Positions 37,311 through 50,598 of a stretch of 64,000 nt of DNA are shown here, piece by piece (the first letter of the stretch is position 1; each line of letters starts with the position of its first letter). Position numbers and translations under genes: made by a program. The notes under the pieces were generated by a model. The model was not told the origin of the DNA. It worked only from the letters and a program-made list of their open reading frames with translations, and made no database searches. This DNA comes from Ziziphus jujuba (taxonomy: Eukaryota > Streptophyta > Magnoliopsida > Rosales > Rhamnaceae): positions 18,961,001 to 19,025,000 of the forward strand of contig NC_083383.1 in assembly GCF_031755915.1 (NCBI RefSeq), in the 5' to 3' direction.

Positions 37311-39415
37311 TGATATGACTACTCTCAAGATCCTTCTTCCCTACGTAAATCTCTATTGAAGCCCTGGCAAAACTTTTCTCATAAAATTAGATACTACACG
37401 AAAATAGTTTACATGCAAGAAAACATTTTTAAAATATTTCTCAATAACAATAGCAACTACAATAATTTCAAAATCAACATAGACAATAAAATGGTATAGC
37501 ATATATGTATTTATCCACTAAAGCAGTCTAAAGAATACAAATGAGCATATGCAAAGTGTTGAAAGTGCTCGATATAATTTATACATTAAAATAAGCAAAA
37601 GAAAGAATATATTATACTATCAAAGTCAAAGAAAAAAAATAATACATTAACAGCGAAATGTATGTAACCTATCAGCTGAGTCATAGTGGACAGTATAAAA
37701 ATATTTAACTATAAAATAAGCTCAGTGAATCAATAATATAAATATTTGAAAAATGAAAATATTTAATTAAAATTATTTCCCTCTGAGCCTCACAATCACT
37801 CTTTCAAAAAATTCTTTGTTTTTTAAATTGATTTCATAAAACCCAAGTAAATCACATATCTCATAAGAAAATATAATAATATTAGTAAATACCATAACCT
37901 TTTAATAAAATAAAACTTGTATTTCATATAAATAACTATAAGTATAAATAAGCATTTTATCAACAATCCAAAATATAAAAAATAAAGATTATAACCAAAA
38001 TCCAAAATATCATAAGTAAACATAATATTTAGTATCCAAAATATCAAATCCCTTGTGTACCATATAGTATCCCTATGTACAATATCCATAACCATAATCC
38101 ACATATGTTGATACCTAGTGTCCTAGCATTTTACAAACTAACGAAGAGAGAGAAAATGCTAATACAACTCTAGGCATCCTAGAGGAATTGTAGATAGGGA
38201 CCTCATCATCCAATCTTATGAAACATGTGATCATAATAAGGGATGTGAATAAATACACATAACCATAAATCCATCATATCGAAATCCATAGTTTGGTAGT
38301 GATATATATATAAAATCCATAATTCATCTTTGATATTCCAAAGATATAATACTATTCCCAACATCACAATTCAAGTATATCCATAAGTATTAACGTATAC
38401 TCAAAACATAATTGTAACAAAATATTCATTATAAATATTTCAAAAATAATAATTCATAAAACAATGATGCTATAATATAAAATCGTATAAATTTATATTT
38501 CTAATAACATAATATAGTAATGCAAATCATGCATATAGCCCCAAATTATTTTCAAAAATAGAAATTCACTCACTAAGATATAGTTATAGACGGATCACTT
38601 CCAATCTTCGACCTAGTGCCTAAAATATAAATAAAAAAGAACATTTCTTAAGTTTCAAAAATTAAACTAGAGATATTGATGTATACCAGATATTTCAAAA
38701 ACTTTTACAATTTCAAGATTATCAAAACTATCCACAAAGAGGTCCAATTATATTGCAAACTCTTAAAATTCAGTATCCAAAATTGAAACTTTTCACTCTA
38801 AAGCCAATTTGATGAAATTGAACACCTATTGTATCCTAATAACATCTAGAAACACAAATCCAACTTCAATTCGGTTTTAAGTTGTCTAAACACAGACCAA
38901 TTTATCCATTCTTAAACTAATTGATCTAAAAATGAAAAATTAATCAAATGACTTCAAAAATTTACAAATTACATATCAAAAGAAAACCCATAAGATTGGA
39001 ATCACATTAGCATACTCAACTTGGTTCAAAAACATTACTAGTGATGGGAAAATAGATCCAAAGTTTCAACCAAATTTCAAATTGTGATAGCTCATAAGAG
39101 ACTTAAAATTGAGCAAATAGGAGGTCATATTCATATTAAAGGGGTTCAAAAATAGGGGGAAAGACTAAATCTATGGCCTATAACTGTTGAAATCTTATGA
39201 AAAAATTGATGAATCAAAAAGTACAACTGATTAGAAGAAGCTCCGATCTTAGTGCATTGCCAATCTTCTTGATATGAAATTTTGTAGGTTTGACGGAAAT
39301 CCAAGGCAATCTATAGGCTGGCACTGTAGGCTTGGCTAGATTGGTGATCAATTTAATGAGTTTTTGACAGTTTGTGCGGAGGGTCCAGAGATCAAAAATC
39401 ACAGTACAATGGTTA

Positions 39416-41590
39416 AGTGAATTTCAAAAATTTTATTAAATTCTTTTATTGTTAAGATCTATTATGGACGTATATAGTGTTAATAACAATAATAGTGAAA
39501 GAAAAATACCTTTGAAACCAACGACCTTCCTTGCCAAGCCTTCTATCAATAAAAAAAAATATAAATTGTTTCCTACTAGGATTGAAACTCTTGTATTTTA
39601 TCTTAATTAATTAAAACCTCTTTTAATTCATTCAAAGATAATATTAGATAAGATAAAACAAAATTCATATCTGATAAGATAATTAATTAAAACATTTTAA
39701 ATTAATCATTTTGAATTTTCAAAATTCAAATTAGATTAAATAATATTAATTAATGGGTAAATCATACAATTGGTCCTTAAGCTATACTGCCATATTTACA
39801 AGTTGATTCCTAAACAATTTTTTTTGGCATTTTAGTACCTAAACTCGTTAAAATATTACACCATTAAGTCCCTCAACATTATTCCATCTAAAAGCCACTG
39901 TTAGATGCACATGGAAATCTTGTGTTAAAGATCAATTTGTAACATACGATATGGTTTGAAGAACAATATATAATGCTTGATATAATTTGAGGATCAAATA
40001 TAGTTAATCCATTATCATATTTAATCCTCAAATTATATCATGTATTATGATTTAATCCTAAATTATATCTTGTGTTATAAATTGGTCCCTAAAAAGATAT
40101 GATTTTGGATGGAAGGACTAACAATGTAGTATTTTGACGAGTCTGATGACTAAAATGCAAAAAAAAAAAAAAAGAAAAAAAAGAAAAAAAAGAAAAAAAA
40201 AGACAGTTCTTCAAGGACCGACTTATATTTGGTGGTATAGCTTGAGCGCCAATCATGTAATTTACCCTTAATTAATTAAAATTAATTATTTTGAAAACTA
40301 TATCAAATAAGATAATCTTAATTAATTAAAACATATTTAATTAATTAAAAATAATCATATTAATTTACATAAATAAATTAAACACATATATCTTAATTAA
40401 ATAATCATATTATTTAATTAAATAACTAATTCATAATTAATTAATTGAGTTCAGTTTTACAACATTTATAATGACATAAATATATGAGCTACGAAATAAT
40501 TTTTATGTGCCACATTTTATTGAATAAAAATAACTAATTTTAAATTCTATAATTTTAAATCAATTATCCTTTTATGTTCTTTATGTTCAATACAGGTATT
40601 TATGGAGATGATATGGGGACCTATGGACCTATAATTTAAGCTCCAATAAATTTGATAATTTATTAATTCCAGTATTACTCCATTAAAAAAACTAGAATTG
40701 CACATTTAAACTACAGAATTAATTACTTAAAGAAAATATTAAATAGTCCAATAATTTAATTATTAAATATAGATCAATCCTCCATAAATAGTTCATAATT
40801 AGAGCCCAATATCATTATCCTCTCTAATTTTTTCTTTATCCTTGAATTTCAGTAATTCTCTAATAAATAATTAATTCACAATATTATTGTGAGTTGAGCA
40901 CTTTATTGTTTAAGACCTGATTATCATTCAAGGGAACTATTTTTCTCACTTCTATTCATAAAGAATGGATTCTACATCTTTATTTATCATTTTCAGCTAT
41001 CTATTTCATTATATCTCCAATATACAAGGTTTTAGTTTATCATAAATAATAAACCTTTCCAAATAAATCAAAAGACAAAGTGTCATAAAAAGGAGTTTAT
41101 TAAATACTTAGCATTAAAATTGTTCCATATATGATCATCAAATTGATAAATATGAATATTCTATATATAACAAAAATTATTAAGAATTCAATATACATCT
41201 GATCAATCGCTATATAATCTTATTATATAAAGTAATTCCATTTTAATATTACTACATTAACAGACCAGATAAGATTGTTCCATTCTTAATGGTAATGAAC
41301 CATACTAGTAATTTTGATTAATTAAAGATCCCAAAAATTTAATTATTAATTATTCACTATTTTAAATTATATCATTAAACTTAATCCTCACATATATAAC
41401 TATAATATATTAAGTTTCAGGTCACATTAATAATCTTGGAATTTCCATATTATTTATGAAGTAATACTAATAATACAAGCAAGCATATATAAAAATAAAT
41501 ATACTTTTTTTTATTAATCACCTATATTTACAATAAATATGCTTGTAGGGCACTATCCCTAAAATTATAGTGGTTGTGCAAAATTCCAGT
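39416..41590. other. AT-rich insert in the right F LTR
   Basis: Not present in the left LTR. Rich in TTAATTAA-type sequence. Apart from the MITE at 39755-40267, nothing is recognised. The insert may be one or several old insertions; its ends are not defined. Confidence 0.5.
39755..40267. mobile_element. Mutator-type MITE with long inverted repeats
   Basis: Begins GGGTAAATCATACAATTGG and ends with the reverse complement of GGGTAAATTACATGATTGG. The inverted repeats extend for about 130 bases (AAGCTATAC..CATATTTAC, GCATTTTAGT, CTCGT(T/C)AAAATA). Both sides carry TTAATTAAT (39746-39754 and 40268-40276), a 9 bp target duplication as made by Mutator-like transposases. The flanks are low-complexity, so the duplication is somewhat less certain than the element. 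It has no coding capacity. Confidence 0.82.
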
Positions 41591-41990
41591 GATGGAAAGG
41601 GGCTGAATGGTTTTGGGGTAATTTGGATGGTTTTTTGGGTATTTTAGGATTTTTTAAAGTTATGGTACACTTTCCAATGTATATATAGGTCTTTGAGTCA
41701 ATAATAGATAAAAACAGGTATTGACTTGTATTCAAATAAAAATATTGACACCTATAACTATGACCTAAAATTAGGCGTGCTACTTACATACAAACTCATA
41801 TCAATGAGGTCAAAGCAATGGTATAAGAGTGGGGGAAAAAAAAAAACAAAAGCCCAATTCCATCCCTAAAAAAAATTCAAACTTGGTCATACAAAAAAGT
41901 CCAATTTGATAAAACTTGATATACCCTTGTCAAACTGCTTAAAATTTCAAATTTAGTGTATTTTCTCATAATGACCATTACATTTACAAA

Positions 41991-43483
41991 AATATTAAAA
42001 GAATAATATTGCTTTTCAATAAAGAAAAAACTTATTCTTTTCAATCATTTTACATTTGGGAATTTTTACCCCAATGTCCCATAAACTAAACAAAATTGCA
42101 TTTTGGACCCTTTATCTTTGCCTCATATGACACTCATGTGATAGCTTTTTTAAGAAGTTATTAGAAAAAAGAAAAAGAGTGTAGTGGTGCAATATAAAGT
42201 AGAGTTCATAGGCATAATACCATAAAAACATTTAGGGTGCAAAGTGTTAAACCATGTATAGTTTAAGGTGTATTGAAACAAATATTCCAAAAATCTAATA
42301 TGAAATTATCAACTTTCCATTTTGACTGTTCAACTTAACATAACAAACTAATAGATAGGGGTGGGCATAAATTTGAGTTGGTCCAATTTTGGTCAACTTT
42401 CTAACAAAATAGATTAAATTATTCTAATTGAATCCTAATCGAACTAAATATAATTAGTCAGTTTCAAATTCATTGCTGAATATGAGAACGGAGATATAAA
42501 AATTTTGAGAAGATTATTGTACTACCAGTGAAAGGCAAGATCACAACTTTAAAATCCATGATGGAGGGGCAAGACATATGATAAAAGGGTTGCATTATTT
42601 GTATCACATTAATGTCATGTGGCAAAAGGGTTGTTATTGTCACTGGCAACAAGATAGGGTGGGCTGGATGTGGTGGCTATGGGTGAGTGGTGAGGTGATA
42701 TCGAGCTTTTAGAGATAGGGCTAGGTTTTAGGTTTTTTCTTAAAACTTCATAAAATTAAATATAAGGTTTGGGGAAATCAAATTGAAAATCAAATAGTGG
42801 TTAGGGATTTGAGGATTTAGGAGATATGAGAAATCAAATATTGATAGCTACATTTGTGGAATGATTTTTTTTTTTTGGGCCAAATTTATGGAATGATTTT
42901 ACATTGTTAGGCATGTTAGGAAGTGGCTTTGGAGCTCCAATAAATGCTTCCAAAAGTTAAAAAGAGAAAAAAGAAAAAAAAAACACTTATTTTATAAAGT
43001 ACTTATTAATAGAAATGCTATGAAAATATATGCTTATAAAAAAGCACTTTTGAACAAGCTCGTTGTATGGTATAATTCTAAAATACGATAAAAATCATGA
43101 TAATAAAGTATTCCAAGCTTTAAAAAAGCATCCATGCCCTTGGTTACAATAAAAAAAAAATGTATTGAAAACAAATTCTATGTATATGTATTCATTTGTT
43201 TGATTTATATTAGATTAAAAAAAATTCAATCTGAAAGGAGCTAAATATAACAGTTTTTTCAATTATTAATCTAATCGAGCCGAACCAATGAATTGTCAAA
43301 AAAGTCCAACTTAAATTGAATAAATAGTCTAGCTCAATTAGGTTCATAGGTTAAGATTTTGTCCACTTTTATTCACTGATGGGTTTGTTTTGATGATTTT
43401 CCAAACATAAAGGGATAATAACGATAAATTACATTAAGTGTAGTACCAAAGTGACATCTTAGGTGCGGTATAAACATAATATG
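41991..43483. other. Spacer with possible hAT-like element
   Basis: No gene. TAGGGGTGGGCATAAATTTG near 42356 and its weak inverted partner AAAGTGGACAAAATCTTAA (reverse of about 43350-43370) may be the ends of a non-autonomous hAT element of about 1 kb. Both are followed inwards by GG(T/A)C..AATT-like sequence. No clear 8 bp duplication was seen. Confidence 0.4.
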
Positions 43484-44621
43484 TGATGAGAATCCACCTG
43501 TACCCGTTCAACCGACAACCTGCTCGGGTACAGATCCTATACAGTTGAAAACCGGATCAATAACTAGGGCTCAAGCCAAGAGATTTAGGGACAACCTGAC
43601 TGGCTTTATACAAGGAGTTATCAATTCTCAAAAGGGCTTATCAATACCTGAAGATTCAAACCCTGTTTTAAGCATCCAAGTGATGGAGGCCTATATGGAC
43701 CCGGATAGTTGTGTTAGTGCATTTTTGGACTCCGGACAGCAATGAATGGGTTCAACACTTCTTGAACTCAATTGATATCAATAAGAGGTCATGGAAACAA
43801 TTCAATTTAGAAGCAAAAGCATCCAACAAGGTCATTTGTGCATGCATGGAATTTTTTGCCAGATTTGCTGTATTTGCCGCTGGCTTTGCTGTATTTTGTT
43901 GATTTGGCATTTTCTCTTTGTTCCAATCAAAGGCAACATATGGGAATCATTATTAATTCTATTTGACATCCTACATGGCACATTGGATCTGATTTGGAGA
44001 CTTTACAAGCTAAAAGTTGGTCAAAGTTAGCTTAGTTGTCAAACTAATCAACTAGTTTCCAAATTTGATTTTGACTTTTTGTTTTAGGAAATCATCTTTT
44101 ATTTTGATTTTATTTAATTATTTTGCTGGACAAGTTAACTTAGGAAAGTTATTATTTTTATAATTTCAAATACAAATTAATTAATTCCTAATTCAAAATA
44201 AGGAATTAATTAATCTAAATAGGTTTAGGAAAGCTTGTGAATTTTGGCCACACTTGTTGTTTCCTTATTATTGGCCGAGTTGAACCTTTTTTCTTTTAGG
44301 GTTTATTGTTTTGTGACTTTAGCCTATTTAAGGGCTTATTTTTCAATGAGAATACAGCTTACATATTATTCAAAAAATTATTTATGAGAAAGAATTCTCT
44401 TTATTCTCTTTGAGCACCGAAAATACCATTAGAGAGTGAGTGTTTTAGTTTGACTTATCAATAGGACATCCATCACCTATTGTGGCATCTTCATCATATA
44501 CCAAGGTTTTTATTCATAGGTTGATTAGGGGTTAAGGTGATCATAAGGTCTTAAACTTAATTTTTCGATCCGGGCTAATATAATACGGGGTTTAGGTTCA
44601 AGTCGACCTAGGTTCGTATCA
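43484..44621 (+). repeat. 5' LTR of element A
   Basis: TGATGAGAATCCACC to TAGGTTCGTATCA, 1138 bp. Bases 43485-43745 form an open frame with no stop from the first base pairs of the LTR (DENPPVPVQPTTCSGTDP, then TGSITRAQAKRFRDNLTGF) to a TGA after SGQQ. It corresponds to the end of pol as read in the 3' LTR. A TATTTAAG promoter element is at 44325. Confidence 0.92.
44325..44332 (+). promoter_or_regulatory. Probable TATA element of the LTR promoter
   Basis: TATTTAAG in the setting GCCTATTTAAGGGCTTATTTTTCAATGAGA is kept in several LTR copies, for example inverted as TTTAAATAGG near 5372. Its conservation and its distance from the 3' edge of the LTR fit a Pol II TATA box. Transcription start would be about 30 bases further on. 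Confidence 0.45.
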
Positions 44622-44636
44622 TTTAGTATGAGAGCT
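44622..44636 (+). other. Primer-binding site, element A
   Basis: TTTAGTATGAGAGCT follows the LTR, three changes from the iMet-type site preserved in element C. Confidence 0.7.
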
Positions 44637-45714
44637 GAATTTTGTTCAGGTTTGATGTATCTTATTTTTTTATTTTTATTTTGTGTTAATTTGCAATTTT
44701 AACATTAGGTTAAGATTGTTCTTAGTTCATACACATTCTACCAAAAAAAAAAAATTCCTAATCAAATTAAGTTTCCTTGTTTTGCAGTATTTTTGCTTCC
44801 TAGTTTGTTGGTTGTTTTTCATCATTGTTCTTGTTAATTTGGTTTATTGTTGATTTTTCTTTGTTGTTTTAATCTTAATTAGTTGCATTCATATATTCAA
44901 GAAAAAAAAAAGAATTTTGGAAGCATAATGCATTGAAAACCTAAGATTATGCAATTGCTTTTCTTTTTGTTGGAGAATCGGGTTTGTTGAATTTGGCATT
45001 AAAGTTTGTGCATTGTATTGTGTTATGGTACTGCTGGAAGTTGTCCTTGCATTATTCTATATGTGATTAAAAAGAAAAAAAAAACTACACAAAAGGATGG
45101 TTTGTTGAAAATAAATTGGGGTTGGAATTTGTTTGAGTTGGAAATTTGAATTATGAAATTTGGAGTTGCTGGAAATTCAATTTGGCTGCTAGATATTTGA
45201 ATTTTTAGTGCTAAAATTATTTGGATTAAAATTGGTAAAGGATTTGACACAAAGACTTAAATTATAAGAATAGCAATCAACAACTATTTTCTATTTTGTT
45301 CGAATTGATTCTTGTTCGTTGTTTGAATATCTTTACTATTTTTTATCCTTAATTTTTTGGTTTCCTTATATTCTGGACCAGTATTTATTGATTTCAAAAT
45401 TTCATTGATACTTGACCTTGTTGTTTATTAGTTAGGCTGAGCCAAGGTTTTTATCAATTCACTCGGTATTTCTTCGTTTGAGTTGCTTTTTTATTGATAA
45501 GTTTAATTAAGGCATACTTGTGATCTAGTGCTATTTTATGTGTGTTTAATTAGAACTTTGAGATAATTCTTTGAGTCGGAAAAAGCAAGAGAGTGTGAGC
45601 TTAAAAGTGGGTAAAAGCGGAAATTAGTGTGCAAACACGAGTGTCGAGACCTTGTTTGAGTGAAACACATGAAGGAGTGCTTTTGGTAAGGATTTTTGCA
45701 TTATTTATACTAAC

Positions 45715-46685
45715 ATGGTAGATTCTAGAATGAGGAGAGGAGATGGATCATTTAGAATTAATGATGAGGTATCCGTGGGGTTCAAGGGTGATTCTTGAGT
45801 AACTAGAAGTGGAGGTGAACCTATCGAAATGATGGATCTTGGAACAACTCTAATAGATGAATGCTCGTTTTGATCACCTAGATCAAAGATTGGACAGAGT
45901 GGAAAATTCTCAAGGTGGGCCGAATATAAGGTTAGTGGCACATGGAGACCAAGGTCGAGGTCGAGGAGGCCATGGACGACCTAGAGAAGAATTCAATGAT
46001 GGAAATTTTGGAGATGATTTCAAAGAGGGGGTCAATGATATTTTTAGTTACCAAGGAAGGCCAACCCATGGGAGAATAGCTAGAGAAGAAAATGATGATT
46101 TTGGAAACATTAAGGTCAACATACCTGCTTTCGTGGGAAAGAGTGATTCGGAAGCTTACCTAGAGTGGGAGGAGTAAATGGAGATGATTTTTTATTGTCA
46201 TAACTACTTGAAGGCTAAGAAAGTTAAATTGGTAGCTTTGGAGTTTGGACATTACGCACTCCAATAGTGGACTAATGAGTAAGGTACCTGAAAGAGAGTT
46301 GGAGATGAACCTATTACTACTTGGCGACAAGTGAAAGGAGTCATGAGAAAGAGGTTTATACCAAATCATTATCATAGATTACTGCATCAAAGTCTTCAAT
46401 CATTAACTCAAGAAAGTAGGACCGTGAAGGATTACTATAAAGAGATGGAGATGCTCATGATGAGATTGAGCATGAATGAGGATCGAGAGGTAACCATGGC
46501 AAGGTTTTTGGGTGGTTTGAATCGCAAGATAGCCAACTAAGGGTAGCTTCAACAATACGTAGAATTGGAGGAGATGTTTCATGTGGTCATCAAGATTGAA
46601 AATCAATTCAAGAGGAGGGGAAACTCATGGTTTGGAGATGGTTCAAGCAGCGGGAGGACAAATCTAAGTGTTTGGAGAAGCAATC
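45715..46685 (+). pseudogene. gag: gag of element A, part before the nested insertion
   Basis: ATG at 45715 gives MVDSRMRRGDGSFRIN, with a stop after FKGDS. It continues with MNARFDHLDQRLDRVENSQG at 45857. The capsid region follows: GKSDSEAYLEWEE, then MRKRFIPNHYHRLLHQSLQS, EMEMLMMRLSMNEDREVTM and RFLGGLNRKIAN, with several TAG/TAA codons in place of Gln or Trp. Element B interrupts the frame after AVWRSNL-type sequence at 46685, and the gag resumes at 51729. Confidence 0.87.
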
Positions 46686-47821
46686 TGATACAAACCTAGG
46701 ACGACTCGCGCCTAAACCTGTATTATATTAGCCCGGATCTTAATTAAGTTCAAGTTTTTATGGAAATTTTAACCCCTAACCAACTTGTGATTAGAAACCT
46801 TGGTATAATGAAAGCACCACAATAGGTTATGGAAGTCTTATTCATAAGTCAAAACTAAAACACTCACTTTCTAATGGTGTTTTAGATGTTCAAAGAGAAC
46901 AAAGAGAATTCTATCTCACAATTAATTTTCTAAATATTATTCAAGGTGTGTTCTTCCTTAAAATCAAACCCTTAAATAGGCTATAGTCACAAAACAATAA
47001 ACTCTAAAAATTTAGGTTAAAATCGGCCACCAAAGTGAAAAGAAAACATGTTGGCCGAAATTCATCTACTTTTCTAAACTAATATGGATTAATTAATTCC
47101 TTTATTTTGAATTAAGAATTAATTAATTTACAATGAAAATAATAAAATAATAACTTTTTATAAGTTGATTTTTCCAGAAAATGAATAAATAGAAACCAAA
47201 TATAAAACTAATTTCTTAAAATAAAAAGTCTATATCAAATTAGGAAATTAGTTGACTAGTTTGGCTACTAAGGTATCGTTGACCAATTCTTAGCTTGTTG
47301 AAGCTCCAAATCAGCTTCCATATACCATTTAGGATGCCTAATATGATTAATAATGATTCCCACATGTGGTCTCTTGATTGGAATAAGTTAAACTTGCTTG
47401 AATAAGAAAAAAAGTCAAAGTCAGCAGCTAAACAACACATTTTCGGCCAAATTGAGATGTTGTCCGTACAAGCTGGTGTTAGATGCTTTTGATTCTGCCT
47501 TGATATGATTCCATGGCCTCTTGGTGATATCCATTGAATCCAATAAGTGTTGGATCCATTCATTGCTGTCCGAAGTCCATATTTGCACTAAAACAGCTAC
47601 CCGGGTCTGTAACGGCTTCCACCACTTGGATGCTTAAAACATGCTTTGTATTTTCATTTATTGACAAGCCTTTTTGAGAATTAATTACTCTCTGTATAAA
47701 AGCAGCTAGTTTTTCCTTAAGTCTCTTAGCTTGAGCTTTAGTGATCGGTCCGATCTTCATCTATATCGGGTCAACACCCCAGCAAGTTGTCAGTTATGCA
47801 TGCACAGGCGGATTCTCATTA
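46686..47821 (-). repeat. 3' LTR of element B
   Basis: 1136 bp, TGATACAAACCTAGGACGAC to GGATTCTCATTA. Minus-strand bases about 47560-47760 carry the pol tail (MKIGPITKAQAKRLKEKL to DFGQQ-stop). It differs from the 5' LTR at many single positions, mostly transitions, so B is not recent. Confidence 0.92.
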
Positions 47822-48277
47822 ATCCCCTCCTCTTGAAAAGGATTCTCCCTCAAATCAAAATTATCACCTACAGAAAATGGAGATAAGTTACCAACAGTAA
47901 ATGTAGTAAAAGGAGGTAAAATCAAGTTTGTAAGCATTTTCATTAATCTGCTCCAAAACGCGGCATAAGCTTGGACTTCCTTTGCTCGGGAAACCTCTCC
48001 TTCCTTAAGTACTACCAAACAAAATCTCCTGGATCAAACACTATAACAAAAAATCCTAGAAATACCAATTTATCTTTATAGAAATCATATTTTTTTAAAG
48101 GTAACAAATAAGCTCTCCCAAATTTTTAAATTTCCACTAAATAAAGCTCTCAACAATGCAGATAAAGTTCTATACAACAAAAACATCTTTAAATAAGCAT
48201 CTTGATAAATCGTAAGCAGCATAGGTTTATACTCACAAATACCTTTTTAAGCTCACCTAAGCTAAGATAAAAAAAAA
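47794..48277 (-). pseudogene. pol: integrase end of element B
   Basis: Only the C-terminal part survives, with gaps. A piece near 48130-48180 matches the [10 protein letters not shown] region after the integrase active site. The open stretch 47794-48018 covers TFTVGNLSPFSVGDNFDLRE, then NPFQEEGINENPPVHA, and crosses the LTR border at 47821 without a stop. The polypurine tract AAGAGGAGGGGAT (47822-47834, minus strand) lies inside this frame. Confidence 0.75.
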
Positions 48278-48900
48278 TTACTTTTTCTTTTCTTTCCTCT
48301 CTTTTTCTTTCACACTCACAGGTTCCATTTGTTTTCTCTCACTCTTAGCTTTTTCAAGTTTCTTCTCACTCTCGGCTTTATCATTGTTTTTCCCATCACC
48401 ATTGAGTTTAAGAAACTTACCTGATTGTTCTTGCATGGCCTTGTTCCCTTGAATAGTTGTTGAAGCCGTGGATCCCATACTAGCCTTTTCTTTAAGCTTT
48501 TTGGCCTCCCTCCTTTGTTGCATTTGAAGTTGATCTCTAAATACTTCTTTTGGAGTTAATGGTTCCAACTTAACCTTTTTCCCTTTAAATTTAAATACAA
48601 TGGAATTCTTTCTCCCATAATGTATGGCATCCTTATCAAATTGCCATGGTCTACCCAACAAAATATGACCCACATGCATAGGAACAACATCACATAATAC
48701 AACGTCCACATATTTATCAATGCTAAATTTTACTTTGCCTTGTTTATTTACTTTCATCTCTCCATTATCATTAAGCTATTGTAATTTATATGGTTCTAGA
48801 TGTTTAATGGTTGCTAACCCCAATTTATCAACTTCCAAATTACTAATTACATTTGCACAACTTCCACTATCAATTATCATACTACAAATGTTACCTTAAA
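48278..48900 (-). pseudogene. pol: protease and linker of element B
   Basis: MIIDSGSCANVIS near 48870 has the catalytic Asp. An open stretch of 159 residues (48278-48757) follows: MKVNKQGKVKFSIDKYVDVV, then CDVVPMHVGHILLGRPW. It ends in a Lys/Glu-rich linker with KEKERKEKKK and a stop. What should follow (reverse transcriptase) is absent. Confidence 0.82.
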
Positions 48901-48999
48901 TTCCACATCGGGTGTGAAAGATGTTCTCTCTTTGAATTTGGTCCTCATCTTTGTACATGGTTAGAACCCTCATTGCCACCAAACTCAATTCAGCCCTAG

Positions 49000-50300
49000 A
49001 TGCTTTGAGTGTTTCGGATTCATCATGCCTTTATCTTAAACTTCTTCATCATCAAATTTGGCTTCTCCTTCACTTTCTTCACTTTTGGATTCTAACTTAT
49101 CATTACCTTTTAGCACCATGATTCCTCTAATCGGACATTGATTGGCAATGTGTTCTCATTCCTAGCACTTAAAACACACAATTTCATGAGTTTTAGAAGG
49201 TTTAGGATCATATTTACCTTCACTTTTGTGTGCTTGGATAGATTCGGTTCTGCACTCTCTTTTTGGCCGAGTGGTGTTTTCTTATCCAAGTTTCAGCTTT
49301 TGTCTTGGTTCAAAGGTTGGATTGCTTCTCCAAGCACTTGGATTTGACCTCTCGCTACTTGTAACACCTCCAAACTGTGTACTTGTGCCCTTTCTCTTGA
49401 ATTGATTCTCAAGTTTGATAGCCACATGCAACACCTCTTCTAATTCCACATATTATTGCAATTCCAATTGACTGGCTATCTCTCGATTCAATCCACCTAG
49501 AAACCGTGCCATGGTTGCTTCCCTTTCTTCATTCATATTCAATCTCATCATGAGCATCTCCATCTCCTTGTAATAATCATCCATGGACCTACTTCCTTGT
49601 GATAATGATTAGAGTCTTTGATGTAGCAACTTATGGTAATGGGTCAGCACAAATCGCTTCCTCATGGCTCCTTTCATTTGTCGTTAAGTAGTAATCAGTT
49701 CATCACTTACTCTCCTTCGGGTATTTTGTTCATTTGCCCACTATTGGAGTGCATAATAACCAAACTCCAAAGCTGCCAATTTAACTTTCTGAACCTTCAA
49801 ATAGTTGTGACAATCAAAGATCATCTCCATACACTCCTCCCATTCCAAATATGCCTCCAGATCACTTTTTCCCATGAAAGGTAGTATGTTGCCCTTAATA
49901 TTCCCAAAATCATCAACCTTATTCCTTGTTGGTCTCCCATGGATTTGCCTTCCTTGGAGAGCATAGATGTCTTTAAAATCCTCCTCTAAATTATCTCCAT
50001 AATTACCTCCTTCAAAATCCTCCATATGGTGCCGTGACCTCCTTGATCTCGACCTCAGCCACCATGAAACCCTTGCCTAAGATTCGGCCCACCTTATCAA
50101 GTCTCTAACCTATCCATCCCTTGTTCTATATGATCAAACTGAGCATTCATCTGTTGTAATTGCTCCAAGACCACCATCATGTTCCTGTGCTCATCTCCAC
50201 TCCCTATGGCTCGAGAATCACCTTTGAATCCTACGGATTCTTCTTTATTAATTCTTAATGAGCCATCTCCTAGTCCTCTTCTCATCCTTGAATCTGCCAT
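49000..50300 (-). pseudogene. gag: gag of element B
   Basis: Starts at 50300 with MADSRMRRGLGDGSLRIN. A helical segment (NMMVVLEQLQQMNAQFDHIE) and an acidic Gly-rich part follow. The capsid fragment 49741-50025 includes GKSDLEAYLEWEECMEMIFD and GYYALQ. Then come the MRKRF..HYHKLLHQRL and EMEMLMMRLNMNEE regions, NREIASQLELQ and LKRKG near 49400. The zinc knuckle near 49130-49190 has CFKC followed by a stop. Broken by frameshifts. Confidence 0.83.
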
Positions 50301-50584
50301 GTTAGTAAATATATTGCAATAAATCCTCACCAAATTCACTCCCTCATGTGTTTCACTCAAATAAGGTCTCGACACTCGTGTTTGCACTTTCTTGCCTTTT
50401 TTCTACTCAAAGAATTATCTCAAAGTTCTAATTAAAACACCCACTAAACAACAATTAGACCATAAGTATGTTTTAATTAAACTTATCAAAACATAGTAGC
50501 AAAAAGCAAGCAATACCAAGTGAACTAATAAAACCTAGTTCTTGGCTTTTCTAACTAAAAACAAGGTAAATCAACAAAATCTTG

Positions 50585-50598
50585 GCTTTTATACCAAA
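50585..50598 (-). other. Primer-binding site, element B
   Basis: The minus strand reads TTTGGTATAAAAGC next to the LTR, close to TTTGGTATCAGAGC. The region between it and gag is a shortened leader. Confidence 0.7.

Larger units (their letters stand above)
37311..41990 (-). repeat. Right (5') LTR of element F, interrupted
   Basis: It is homologous to 30896-33930. It is split by about 2.2 kb of unrelated AT-rich sequence between about 39416 and 41590, which itself contains a MITE. The last recognisable match to the left copy is near 41990. Confidence 0.58.
30896..42000 (-). mobile_element. Probable large-LTR gypsy element F, minus strand
   Basis: Two long direct repeats (30896-33930 and 37311-41990) flank about 3.3 kb. 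Both begin TGATA(G/T)GAC(C/T)AC on the plus strand. In minus orientation the right repeat is followed by TTTGTTATTAAAGCATTAGG, a decayed iMet primer site (TTTGGTATCAGAGC), and then a leader and a gag zinc-knuckle fragment. That order is what an LTR element read leftwards requires. Outer edges and target duplications were not found, and the interior is too short and broken for a complete pol. Confidence 0.58.
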
